DNA of 64,000 nucleotides, taken from assembly GCA_022592435.1 (NCBI GenBank), contig JABYQS010000099.1, positions 62,001-126,000 of the forward strand, read 5' to 3'. The notes below the pieces were generated by a model. It worked only from the letters and a program-made list of their open reading frames with translations. It had not been told where the DNA came from and ran no database searches. The first letter of the stretch is position 1; each line of letters starts with the position of its first letter. Origin of the DNA: Cerioporus squamosus. Lineage: Eukaryota; Basidiomycota; Agaricomycetes; Polyporales; Polyporaceae. Of this stretch, positions 46,398 to 57,356 are shown piece after piece. Made by a program: the position numbers and the translations under genes.

Positions 46398-48581
46398 ATG
46401 GCACTCCTCGCTCACGTCACGTCCCTGGCCCCGGTCGTGGGGTTACTGTTACTCTCGCTGCTTGTCTACGTCCAAAATGTACTGAGCTGGAGGAAGCGCT
46501 CCCGAGGACGTTCCTTACCCCCTGGTCCAAAGGCCCTTCCTCTCGTCGGGAACATACACAATGCGCCGAACTTCAAGCCATGGTTTGGTTATCGCGATCT
46601 ATGCGCGCAGTATGGTACGTCTTCTTGCGATCCCTTGCGCGCCGCGCACGCCCTCTTATCGTCCCATTGTCTTGATACGCAGGCGATATCGTACATCTTC
46701 GAATCCTCAACAAGCACATCGTCATCCTAGGGAGCCCCGATATCATCTTCGAGTACCTTGACAAACGATCCGCGAATACTTCCGATCGCGAACACACGAT
46801 TATGCTCGAGCTGTGAGTGTCTGTCTCCTCTACAAATTAAAACACTACCTAACTTCCGACAGCTCCGGAGCTGACAACAACTTTGGCTTCATGTACTACG
46901 GCCCGTGGTGGCGGCGGCACAGGCGGGCGTTCTGGCAATACTTCCATCCAGGAACGGTGACAGGATATCGTCCTGTCCAGCGCGCAGCGGCGCACGGGTT
47001 TCTGTACAGATTGCTAGAGGACCCCGTCAACGTCAAGGACCATATCCGATAGTGAGTGACAACAGCGTCGGTTTTGTTGCCGTATCGTGTATGATGCAAG
47101 ATGACTGAACCACCTGCTCTGGATCCAGCACTTTCACTGCCGGCTTGACAAAGGTCCTGTACGACATTGAGGGCGACGAATCTATAAGCAGACAGATCAC
47201 CCTGGTCGAGCATGCACAGGAAGGAGTTGCGCAGGGCTTGGTGCCCGGGAAGTTCCTCGTCCAGTTCCTCCCCTTTCTGCGGTATGTGCCTGCATGGCTC
47301 CCCGGCGCCGAGTTCAAGCGCCTGTCGAACAAGTGGATGGCCGCGTCGTGGTCTGCGAAGTGTGCACCTTTCGCGGAGGTGAAGGAAGCGCTGGTGAGTG
47401 ATATCTGTGGCTTATCGTATGACGCGTCGCTGAAGGCATGCTTCAGAACGAGAAGGGAGAGAAGAGCCAGTCAATTGTAGGCAAGCTGCTCACCAAACTT
47501 GCCCACGCAGAGGTCACGGACGATGCTCGTGCAGAGGAGGAAGACGTCATCAGCAATGTGGCTTCTGTCGCTTTCCAGGGTATGTACGCGTTCTGTCATC
47601 CAGTCGTTGCAAATTGCTCATACTAATCCGCGCGCAGCGGGTTCCGAAACGGTGAGCACTGCACGTGTATCTCATCTTTGCGACTATTCCCTCATCACGT
47701 CGGCTCACCAAAGACGTTTTCGACCATCACAAGTGCATTCCTGGCGCTGTCGCTACACCCGGAAGTGCTGAAGAAAGCGCGTGCGGAGCTGGACGAGGTG
47801 GTCGGTCCTGACCGCCTCCCGGACTTCAGCGATCGAGACTCGCTCGTCTACGTAGACGCTGTCATCAAGGAAATCTTGCGCTGGCACAACTCAACGCCGT
47901 TAAGCCTGCCGCACTGCGCTAGTGAGGACGACGAGCTGCACGGCCACTTCATTCCAGCGGGCACTGTACTGTTCGCGAACACTTGGTACGTGGGATCCTT
48001 GCGCTTTCCCACTACGCTCATGCTCAACCGTGACCACGTACGTGACAGGGCATGCATGCACGATCCGCTAGCGTACCACGAGCCCGAGGCATTCCGCCCG
48101 GAACGCTTCATACGCGATGGGAAGCTCGACCCAACCGTACGCGATCCAGCCGATTTTGTCTTCGGGTATGGCAGAAGGTAAGTGTAGCACCGACCTGCGA
48201 GCACATGATATGCTTATGTCTCATGGAACGCCGCGAACTGCAGGATCTGTCCCGGGCGGTACTTTGCAGATGACACGGTGTTCATCAATATGGCCTCCGT
48301 GCTCCATTGCTTCGACATTGGACCACCACTTGACGAGCGCGGCCAGCCCATCAAGATCGTGCCGGACTGGACGGATGGGTTGCTATCGTACGTCGTCCGT
48401 CGACACTGACTTTGGCGTCACTTGGCTAACAGCGGGCAGGTACATCGCGGACGCTCGGTGCACCGTAACGCCGCGCTCGTCGCGGGCTGAAGCTCTGATC
48501 TTGCAGGCGCAGTGCCGTGTTCCCAGTGCTCTGGCAAGCTGGAGTCGTTCGGAAGCTCACGACGGGGACAATGCCGGGTGA
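46398..48581 (+). CDS. Cytochrome P450 monooxygenase
   Basis: A microsomal haem monooxygenase of the basidiomycete multigene type; its substrate is unknown. The N-terminus is a membrane anchor (MALLAHVTSLAPVVGLLLLS) followed by the hinge SLPPGPKALPLVGNIH. Family blocks occur in order: WWRRHRRAFWQYFHPG (helix C), AGSETT (oxygen-binding I-helix), KEILRW (ExxR of helix K), HEPEAFRPERFIRDGK, and the haem-binding loop FVFGYGRRICPGRYFAD (split by an intron), where Cys is the haem ligand. The tail is Ser/Arg-rich (TVTPRSSRAEALILQ). About nine introns have good borders, all joining in frame, with roughly 500 residues. It sits between decayed relatives (45.4-45.8 and 49.0-49.3 kb), so it is the surviving member of a local P450 cluster. 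An in-frame ATG at 46374 would add eight residues. Confidence 0.9.
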
Positions 48582-48997
48582 TGGGTTGAGGGCAAGTTAA
48601 AGGAAAGTTGAGGTCGAGTCGTACCTTAACGGGTTCCTTACGCACCTGGGCCTGGGAGGGTGCAGACTGCGGAACTACTAGTAGCGAGAGAAGAAGAACA
48701 TGCAAAGCTCGCAGTTCTTAGCACATAAGAATCGGAATCGAACCTCAAGCTAGCATCGCGACGCCACGTGGCGCTTGGCAGAACTCCGAGCTCATCGGAC
48801 TAATACTCACCTCTACCGTCACCGTCACTCTACGTCTGCTACCGTTTCCCTCCTCATATATAGCCGCGAACCTCGGAGACCCGCCGTCTTAAGCAACCTT
48901 TGCAGCTTGCGTAAGATGAGTCAACAAATGTTGTGTTACTTACGAGCCTGCAGCATCAACAGACACGAACCTCCCGCGGCGGGCGATCCTATAGATT
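48582..48997. other. Intergenic region
   Basis: It contains the 3' flank of the P450 gene and, from about 48760, sequence resembling a P450 promoter with a CATATATAGCCG stretch near 48855. No gene was recognised. Confidence 0.45.
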
Positions 48998-49278
48998 TTC
49001 ACCGCTTTTCTGCGCTCTGGATATGTCAAGAAAGCTCACACCAAGCTGGACTGCTGTCGTTGGTCTCAAATGCTCCTGCTACCCAACATATGGTAACTAT
49101 TGCCACTTTGCGTTGCTATCGTCCTGCTGACGGCAGCGACGATATCTAGGGCCTCCACGCATAACCCGGAGGTATACCGGAAGAATTCTGTTCGGAACGC
49201 TTCATCAAGCTCGACACGTCTGTCCGTAACCCTGTCAGGTTCATATGCGGGTTCTGGAGAAGATCGTCCCGCTTCAAA
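48998..49278 (+). pseudogene. Cytochrome P450 fragment D
   Basis: FTAFLRSGYVKKAHTKLD aligns with the TSAFLALSLHPEVLKKARAE region of the intact gene. After a large deletion, HNPEVYRKN and, in another frame, SERFIKLDTSVRNPVRFICG align with HEPEAFRPERF and RDGKLDPTVRDPADFVFGYG. The haem Cys region (FGYGRR) reads CGFWRRSSRF and lacks the ligand. This is a deeply decayed copy. Confidence 0.65.
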
Positions 49279-49520
49279 TAACATATCCAATTGCAGTACG
49301 TCCACCTCCTTTACATCCATACATCCTGACCCCAGTCCGTAGTACCAAGTCACCGCGAAGATGATACAATATGACATGAAAGCATAAGACCAGTCGCAAA
49401 GCGGCGCGCTCAGGACGAGCAACTCCACTCCGCCTCGGTATCAGGGAGGTATGATGCAGCAACGTCGTCTTCTGTGAACGCACGGTTAGATTGCTGAGGT
49501 ATACTTTGTTTCGAACAGGC

Positions 49521-49655
49521 CTACCAAGCGATAACGCATTGGGACCTAACATCATTCGAACCATTCCCTTGCTCAGTGTCAACGATGGATCCGCCTTCGG
49601 GCATTTCTACGAGAGCGCCGACGGGGACAGCGGGTGCGATAGTGAACGCGTCCAT
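49521..49655 (-). CDS. Lipopeptide mating-pheromone precursor-like ORF with altered CaaX end
   Basis: The 44-codon ORF starts MDAFTIAPAVPVGALVEMPE and ends NGSNDVRSQCVIAW. Basidiomycete pheromone precursors are short, commonly start with MDxF, have a Ser/Ala/Pro-rich leader and a charged or NG-containing processing zone, and end in a CaaX box for farnesylation. Here Cys-Val-Ile-Ala matches the CaaX of yeast a-factor, but one Trp codon (TGG, 49524-49526) and then TAG follow it. One G in place of A (TGA) would have ended the chain exactly at CVIA. A TATA box (49783-49788), a pyrimidine-rich leader and a good start context (CTTGACCATGG) support a real gene. As written the product should not be prenylated, so it may be a recent pseudogene, an unusual precursor or a base error. 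A Ste6-type exporter lies 9 kb away. Confidence 0.5.
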   Translation of the reverse strand: MDAFTIAPAVPVGALVEMPEGGSIVDTEQGNGSNDVRSQCVIAW

Positions 49656-49782
49656 GGTCAAGTGTAGGATTGCGAGTGTTTGAGGGTGTGTATGTGGAGT
49701 GATGGCTGACAGAGAGCTAGTGGTAGACGAAATCGCCGGTGGATGTCTTGTGTGGACCATGTCTCCCCCAGACACGGCCGTC

Positions 49783-49788
49783 TTTATA
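49783..49788 (-). promoter_or_regulatory. TATA box of the pheromone-like ORF
   Basis: TATAAA on the minus strand lies 128-133 nt upstream of the ORF start. It would give a leader of about 100 nt that is rich in C and T, typical of strongly expressed fungal genes. Confidence 0.45.
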
Positions 49789-51611
49789 CCGTTCCTCCTG
49801 TCCCCTGAGGACATGAACGCCCAACCCTACCTCTGCCCTATGCGCATATACCGCCCAGAAGGACACTACTAGCGCCACAAACTGTCAGAACACGTCGTAT
49901 TTTGGGAACTCCGGTCAGCATTGTATCCGTCTTACACCGTGCTGGCGTTCCGTCAGCTAACGTGGATGCTAGGGAAGAAATGGAGACACCGAACTTCCTT
50001 CGACATCCTCCTTTCCCCGACACGAGGGACCTTATCGTGCCCGTACATAACCGACAACGTACTGTCGTTGTTGCCATCTCAGTTGCGCGAAGCACCGTCC
50101 GTCTCCTACTTACCGGTATACGCTTGCATCCTTTGTGCGCTCAGCAGGTACTATGGCGCGTTCAAAACCGATCCGAGCGACATCGAACCGACTCGACGAG
50201 CTCAAGTACGTCTGTACTTCCAGCGCATGTGACCCCGCTACGCACTGCGTGTCGCTGAGGTTTGGTAGCTTACTACTCGTCGTCATGCAGAGCGTTTGCA
50301 TGTCATCGTAGTCCGCACGCGCGTTTGTCTATGCTGCAAGTACCCATTCCTGTTCGCATCGCATAAGTACGCGTTCGCTAACAACCCGTCCTAGATGATG
50401 AGCACCTCCCTGAGTCTTCGCAAGCTGTATTGCCTGCGGTGCCTCTTCCCTTTAGTGTCTAAATATGCCGAACCACTCGGGCGACTGAGCGCGCCCGCGG
50501 CGTCCCGAGTCTCTGACTAAATGTGTCCTCTTGAGGAATAGTTTCTTCCGCCTGTCTACCACAACCCAACTCAAAGATAGCCTAGATATTTCTGCGCTGT
50601 CCATCTGCCCTGACAGCAAGCGGCCTGAGCATATCTTTTGCACCCCGGGTTTACGACATCGATGTCGCAGCTTGAGCGATCGATCCGTACGAAGTCCGAG
50701 CACTCACTGGTGTTCACGATCGTTGTTGGCTCGGTCCCGCCCCTCCAGGCTTCCTCCTTCCACACCGTACACTTCACATGGAGACCGGGGCACTCCTGAC
50801 TCTATCCCGGAGGTATACAAGGGTATACATGACTCTCCAGCCTCGGGAGGCCTCGCGAACACCCGAACTAGACAGAACACAATACAGCCGAGAGGCACAA
50901 GGGGCGGCCCCATGAGTCGAAGCACTTCAGAGGAGGATGGCAGAATTCCCCATACCCTCCTCTTTGTTGTCCTCGCGTTTGATAGCTACCAGGAATACCG
51001 GCCTCTCCGGGCAAAGCGAACCTATATCAAGCCAACTTAAGTCTAGTATGTATTCTCCATCCGACATCACCTATGCATCCGCAGCTCACCGAGCTCACCA
51101 CAGGACCCTACGCCACGCCGCATCTGCATCCATGCCACAGATGCATTCCTGTAACCCCGCCGGGATCTCAGTTGACCTCGCGCTGCCACCACCGGAGGCG
51201 CATCGCGATTGGAACACGGTGACGAAACGTGCCAGCAAAACACCAATATGATGCGGGTCATAGTGTGTGCACAATGCGTAGCACGGTGCCCCAGAGGCGA
51301 CTTGACTGGGATTCCTACCCATGGTGGTGGGCGTGACGCATGCACTGCGAGCCTGTCTAGCACTGACACATATGCACCTCGTGCTCAACGGTGATGGAGC
51401 GTGTGGTATCGCAGGCGTACGTTGTCGGCTGCATTGTTTCAACGTACGCTGCATTGTTTATGACATGCAATACATGTGCTTGGGATCCGTCAGCAGTGTT
51501 TCAGTAGTAGCAATGATGCAGGCAGTGATAGCAGGTTATCGTTCCCGCATCTTGCTGAGACTGTACTATCCTAAACCATCGTATGAATGCCCGACGACCG
51601 TGCTCATCGCC
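49789..51611. other. No gene recognised
   Basis: ORFs of 80-170 codons occur on both strands (for example 49902-50258 and 50531-51040, plus). None shows conserved blocks. I looked for the seven hydrophobic segments of a STE3 pheromone receptor and for further small CaaX ORFs and found none. Confidence 0.4.
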
Positions 51612-53001
51612 CTACAACCTGTATACAATCTTCTCCGCGCTGACCTTGCCCTCGCGCATGTACTGCAACCCTCCCTGAATATCCTCAAGTCTGCCTTCCC
51701 AGAGCTTGATAGGGAGCGGCTTTACTGCCCCCTCCCGCACCAATTGGGGCAGCTTCTTCAAGAACGCGGCCATATGCACCCTATCCTGGGGCGCCGCTGG
51801 AACCTCTGTGGTCAGTGCAATAGTATACGAATATCCGTACACTGAGTACAGGAGAGTTTCTGTCCGCATTAGAAGAAAGCAGATTAGCACGGACTGTGCG
51901 GCGAGAGAACGACGGCAGGATACGCACTGCTGAACGTCACGTCCTTCCTGCCGGACTCCTCATTCTGCAAGGGGTTCAACCCGACGACCTTGCCGCCCGA
52001 TGGCCCGATGGACTGCACGGTGACCTCCTTGGTCTTCTCCTCTCCGACCATATCCGCGCCGTACTTGAGAGAGTCGCCTGTCGCTTGTTTGATCTTCGAC
52101 GCGAGGTCGGGCTCGCGGTAGTCGATGGTCACGTCTGCCCCGAGCGACTTGAGCAGCTCATGGTTGCGGGACGAGGCGGTGGTGACAACTTTGTAGCCGG
52201 ACAGATGGGCGAGCTGGATAGCGCTGAGACCGCAGCCGGCTGAATGTGTCGCGTTCGGGACATGAGTACTACCTCGAGCTGCTAGGGAGAAATGCACTGG
52301 CAGGGCAACTCACTGCTGCCACCGTAGATGAGAACCCACTCGGGCTTGGCGACCTTCTCCGGCGGCTCGACCAGACCGAGATGCTTCGAGTTATACAAGG
52401 TCTGCACAGCAGTCCAGAAGCTGGTCATCGACTTGTAAGTTACATATCCCGTACCAAGCAGGATGTGTTACATGGACGTACACAATACCATGCGCCGCGG
52501 CCTGTTCGTGGCTAAACGTGTTCTCGGGAACCACCCAGACCAGTTCCGGATCAGCCTTGACGTATTCGGCGTATGCACCCTTGTCGGGATATGCACAGGG
52601 ATGCGCTACGCCAGCGACGTGGTCGCCGAGCTTTGGCCCGTCCGATACGTCCTTTCCAACCTTGACGACAATGCCAGAGAAGTCGCCGCCAAGGATGCTT
52701 CCGGGTTTCCCGAGCTTCCAATCAATGTCTGTAGTGCGAGTGAGACACGCCAGATGACGATTAATGTCACGGTGGACCTACGTTTCCAGTCTGAGGGGTT
52801 AAGGGAGATCGCAACGTTCTTCACGAGAATTTCGTTGTCAGCAATGGTGAGCACCGGGTGCTCTTTGAGTGAGACTTGGCCACTCTAGACTCGAAAGGTC
52901 AGCGTCAACAGACTTGAGCAGCAAACTGACCCGGTCGCAAAGGGACCTACCTCGTCGAAGACGATGGCTTTCATGGCGGTAGGGATTTCGGACGACGTCA
53001 T
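51612..53001 (-). CDS. MDR-superfamily oxidoreductase (zinc-binding alcohol dehydrogenase/enoyl reductase-like)
   Basis: A medium-chain dehydrogenase/reductase of the fungal ToxD/enoyl-reductase-like group, expected to use NADPH to reduce quinones or enoyl groups. The start MTSSEIPTAMKAIVFDE is joined to SGQVSLKEHPVLTIADNEIL and VKNVAISLNPSDWK (catalytic-domain entry). Next come GSILGGDFSGIVVKVGKDVS and DHVAGVAHPCAYPDKGAYAE. The cofactor domain follows, with AGCGLSAIQLAHLSGYKVVT, SSRNHELLKSLGADVTIDYR and SGGKVVGLNPL. The end is MREGKVSAEKIVYRL. The usual structural-zinc cysteines are absent, as in zinc-free members of this group. About seven exons and 350 residues. The first two codons of the Rossmann glycine motif are split by an intron near 52300. 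Substrate is unknown. Confidence 0.88.
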
Positions 53002-53880
53002 GGTTTACAAGCGGTAACTGGAGGCGGAGGCTTATCTGGTCGTGGGTCAACGACTTGCGGAGACCAGCTCACTATTTCTACAATCCCTCTTCCAGCGGTT
53101 CGAAGCGCGTTCTACCGGCCAGACCGTCACCGTCACTGTGCTCATGTCATTTCCCGAAGCAACGCATAACCTCATGACCATTCACTTTGGCTGAAATTCC
53201 TGGCCAGCGGCTCCTTCTCGCAGCCCCGAGTGGATCGGGATACGGGCGTAGGTGTGTAAGCAGAGGAGCTTCGCGAGGGACTCCGGAGCGGACACCAGAC
53301 ACACGGACTTGCATGTGGACCGGTCGTAATACGTAGGGTACGCGGGTGTCGTGCCTTACAAAGCCCGCAGCGTCATCGTTCGACGGAACATTCTGCATCT
53401 GCTATGATAAATGGCACTCTGACCTCCAGCCTCATCTCCCAATGATTTCTTAAAGGTCAACTGTCAGAGGCTTCAGTACACAAAATGTCAAAACGACCGT
53501 TAAGTTGAAGTATACGACGCGCGAATGGCGCGATATTGACATACCCCGTATCTGAACGCGCAGATGAGCTTAGAATCGAGAGGAACAGGATGAGGCGGCC
53601 AGCGTTTCATTGTCCGAGTCAATCAACAGAGTGGATAAGTGCCGTGGTGCAGCGAGGCAACTCACCATTGCGTATGCCTGACACAAGTGCAGGCTTTCAG
53701 TAAGTCCTCGCTCTTTGCAGGTATCGGAGTGCAACGGTGCAACGCCAGGACAGCAGCGTTCAGGTTAAGATGATGTTCCTCAGCTCTTGCTGAATTGGGT
53801 CGGTTGGTCACGTGATTCGCCTCGGAGGTTCGACGCTCGGACAGGTCGGACTTGCGCGTTGCGTCTAAGCTCTGCTCAAG
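53002..53880. other. Divergent promoter region
   Basis: It lies between the oxidoreductase gene (minus) and the carnosine N-methyltransferase gene (plus). Short ORFs only; no gene is supported. Confidence 0.5.
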
Positions 53881-55741
53881 ATGCCTTTCACCGGAACAGA
53901 TGCTCAGATCGAGGAAGAGCAGACTCATTTCGCAAATGTGATCTCGACTTTTCAGCAGTATGCCCCGTATGCCGTAAGGAGAGGAGTTGATCCAGAGAGA
54001 ACCAGACTAACCACGACCCGCCCTAGCTTTACGCGAACAATCGCCGCAGGAAGGATTTTCACACCCTCCCCCTGGCCGATAGGGAGCTCCTACAGAGCTT
54101 GGGATACAAGGAGCGCATAAATGCAGTTGACAAGGCCATCATGGCGAATGCCGAGTTCCTGAACCTCGTCATCGCGAACCCTGAGATATTCGGGCACGAT
54201 CTAGGCGAGGACGACGAACCGAACCTCGATGATCACGAGCGTGACCAATCTCAAGCGGGTGAGGTGCCTTGTGAACTCTCTTCCAGGATGTACCAGGCAC
54301 TAACACTTTGCCTAGGACCGTCTCATAGTCACCCGCATTCCCACTCGCACGGTTTGCACTCGCACACTCACGGATCACACGAGCACGCCCATGGCGGACA
54401 CAGAAAGCAGAAGCGATACAAGCCTAGCGAGCATGACATGGACAAGCTCCGGAGCACTCTCAAGCAGCTCGTCCGAGATTGGAGCGTCGAGGTATCGCAG
54501 CGAATTACCAGGTTACCCATGTCTGATCCCGACCGACCTCGCAGGGCAAATCCGAGCGTGACCTCTGCTATAAGCCAATGAAGGAGGCACTGTTGCAGCA
54601 CTTCTCGGATATCCCTGCAGAAGAAAGGTCCGCGATCCGCTTGTCACTCGTCCTGATGTATGACTCTTACCAGAAATTCCCAGGCGAAACTTCAGAGCCC
54701 TCGTACCTGGAGCTGGGTTGGGACGTTTAGCTTGGGATGTTGCGAACCTAGGTAACCGTATCACCCTGTTCCACGATTCTTTTCTCCCTGCTGACAGTAT
54801 GCGTAAAGGATTCGCATGCCAAGGCAACGAGTTCTCGCACTACATGCTGCTCGCCTCGTTTTACATGCTGAACAGGTTCATTCATTTGCATTAGGGGTCG
54901 TTGCGTTTTTCCTGACATGCATCCGCGCAGGACCGAACAAGTGGACCAACACACCATCTATCCATACGTCCACTCGTTCTCGAATAACCCAAATAACGAT
55001 GCTCTCCTCCGCCCCATCACCATCCCGGATGTTCTCCCGTCATCCCTCCCAGACGGTTCTGACTTCTCTCTTGTCGCAGGTGTGTACACCCACGTCGCGT
55101 AACCATGAGCGAATGACTTCGTTTGTGCTGATTTCCGTCGTACCGCGCTCCGGAAGGCGACTTCGAGGAGATTTACGGAGGCCTGGACGACGACCCAAGC
55201 GAGCCACACTCGGGCCAGTGGGACGCCGTTCTGACCTGCTTCTTCATCGACACGGTACGGTCCTGTACCTTCCTTTTGTTCCTCTGCTCACTGCTCGCGC
55301 GTTCCGTTCCGACTGCCTAGGCGAAGAACATCGTCAACTACCTTCGCATCATTCATCACATCCTCGCACCCGGCGGCGTGTGGATCAACCTTGGTACTAA
55401 CAGCTGCTTGCATGCTCACGACGTTTCAAGCTGACATCATCGGTGCACAGGTCCGCTTCTGTGGCACTGGGAAGGCAACACGACCAACGATCCCTCAGTC
55501 GAGCTCACCCTCGAAGAGGTGAAGACGCTTGCTCGCAAGATAGGCTTCGAGATATCCGTACGTCCGAGTAGCCCTTTCCCTCCGAGTCCGACGAGTTTGC
55601 GAGCCTGCAGCTACTAATTCATAACTCCACACGCCACTGCAGAACGAGCGGACGATCGATACCACCTACACGAACAACGCGCAGAGCATGCTCGGCTATG
55701 TCTACCACGCTGCTTTCTGGACTGCTACGAAGATCGTCTAG
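53881..55741 (+). CDS. Carnosine N-methyltransferase (CARNMT1/YNL092W-like)
   Basis: This family transfers methyl from S-adenosylmethionine to the imidazole of carnosine or related histidine compounds. The start is [20 protein letters not shown]. The N-terminal helical part ([20 protein letters not shown]) is followed by a His-rich segment, [20 protein letters not shown], that runs on into EHAHGGH. Then comes [20 protein letters not shown] and [17 protein letters not shown]. The methyltransferase core is [20 protein letters not shown] (motif I), [20 protein letters not shown], then [35 protein letters not shown] and [13 protein letters not shown]. The end is [15 protein letters not shown]. 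All exons join in frame, about 430 residues. The His-rich stretch is an unusual insertion between the helical part and the core; it might bind metal, but this is a guess. Confidence 0.9.
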
Positions 55742-56251
55742 CGATAGTATGCCGTCTTGAAAACCGAGCGTATCGCACGCGCCTTAGACGTGGAAGGTAG
55801 TAGTGATTTGATGTATATGCTACATACACAAGGAGCTGTCGTGGTCAAGATAGATGTAACTATATATCACGACGGTCTTGCTTACTTACCTGCATCGCAG
55901 ACTCAGGCCGCGGTGGTTGATGTCCACGTTCTCGGCGATCGGACCGGGAGAACTTCAGCCTGCGCCAGCGCTCAGCGGCTACTCTCCACCCCTCCGCAGC
56001 GACATAAGGTCACTGGTTGAAGACTTTGCGAGTAACAACCTGAAAAGCACTCACTAACTATCAAGAGGCATAATTGGGCCTATTCGGTGCAGAGACGCTA
56101 GTTTGGACAGTTACAATTGCACAGTCCCTCGACCTCAAGGAGTCAAGGCCTCACCACGGACACCACCTCACGGCCGCTACTAACCATGATGTCTCGCCCA
56201 CGAGATCTTTGAGTCCCGTTCGTATGTAGCGAAGAGCAGTTCTGATATCTC
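55742..56251. other. Intergenic region
   Basis: It contains the 3' flank of the methyltransferase gene. No gene was recognised. Confidence 0.45.
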
Positions 56252-57215
56252 TGCCATGGTAGTAGCCTGCTTGATCTGGATGAAGATGTTCTGCTCGAGA
56301 TACTGGAACTACTGCGGCGCGCCGGAGGACTGAAAGAGTTATCGCAGACATCTCGTCAGGTCCGAGCCGCTTGCGAACCGATCCTCTTTCGTCAATGCAT
56401 TCAACCGATTCGAAGCCCGCTCCCTCGACCCACTGCAAAGAAAGCATCCTTTCCGGGGTTAGTAAAGGCATAGAAATTGGATTGCTGAAAGTAAGAGTTT
56501 TGCTTTCTCTAAAACATTGCACGTAACCCCCTTACACTTGCCACAATAGGTCTATAAGCCTTCCAAACCTCCCTAAACGAGACTTTCCTTGGAGGCTTAT
56601 CGTCTCGTAAACGTAAAATATCCCACCTGGCGGAATCAAGCAACGTTACCATTTTGCCAGGATTTCAGCAGGGCGGAAAGGATGCGTCCGTTGCAGTGGA
56701 CCACAAAGCTCCTTGACGCACTCGCTATGTTCCTATGTCCAGTGCGAGTCTAGTTCATGTACTTTGTTCAAAATAGGTCTCTGGTCATCCGGGACGAATG
56801 CCCAGACAGGTTCGCCTTCAATGTGTCACGATTCACGGACAACCGTTTGCTTTGCGGGGCCCTATCCGGACCAGTTCTCGACCAATGCCTCTCAAGACTG
56901 CCGCGACTGCGTTCAGTCACGATTTTTCAATGCGGCGACGAGCCGCATGGGATGTCCTGACCCGCGCTATGTACCGTTCTATCTCATCCGGTCATCCGTG
57001 AGTTTACGCTTGACCGGCTCCACTTCTGTTCCGTCCTCCGCCCCAGTGACGAACTCCATGCCCATTCACTTGCTCCGCTGGAATCATCTCAGTACATTTT
57101 TCGCAAGCCAGAACTCGTGTCCTTCGTACCAGCATTCCCAGAAACCAAACCAAACCTCATCGACGAGACGGCCGCGCTTGACGCCGTTCTCGGAGCTAGC
57201 CAGTCATATAAATAA
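56252..57215 (+). pseudogene. F-box-like gene, decayed
   Basis: An F-box block is seen at 56261-56470 (DLDEDVLLEILELLRRAGGL, then KELSQTSRQVRAACEPILFR), but no in-frame ATG precedes it. A second block in another frame at 56757-57215 has the leucine-rich pattern of basidiomycete F-box proteins: SGPVLDQCLSRLPRLRSVTI, then PALCTVLSHPVIREFTLDRL and ETAALDAVLGASQ. A single TGA (56958-56960) stands between HGMS and PALC where Trp would fit, and the rest of the frame stays open to 57215. F-box proteins recruit substrates to SCF ligases. Here the missing start, the frame change and the stop point to a fairly young pseudogene. Confidence 0.6.
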
Positions 57216-57356
57216 GTGAGAGGCGTAAGACTTGTGGAAGGAGGCGTATATATAGGCGAAGTTGGAACATCGCATGCACTGTGTATGAGTGACACGGAGA
57301 TCATTACGGGTAACGGAGAGTTATGAATGTATGGGGACAGAGAAGCACCAGCGCCG

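Noticed and set aside
48725..48760. A tRNA B-box-like string (GGAATCGAACC) on the minus strand
   Set aside because: The flanking bases cannot form the T stem, and no acceptor stem or anticodon arm was found.
49860..51050. Possible STE3 pheromone receptor relic near the pheromone-like ORF
   Set aside because: Some segments are hydrophobic, but no run of seven membrane spans or receptor block could be assembled in any frame.
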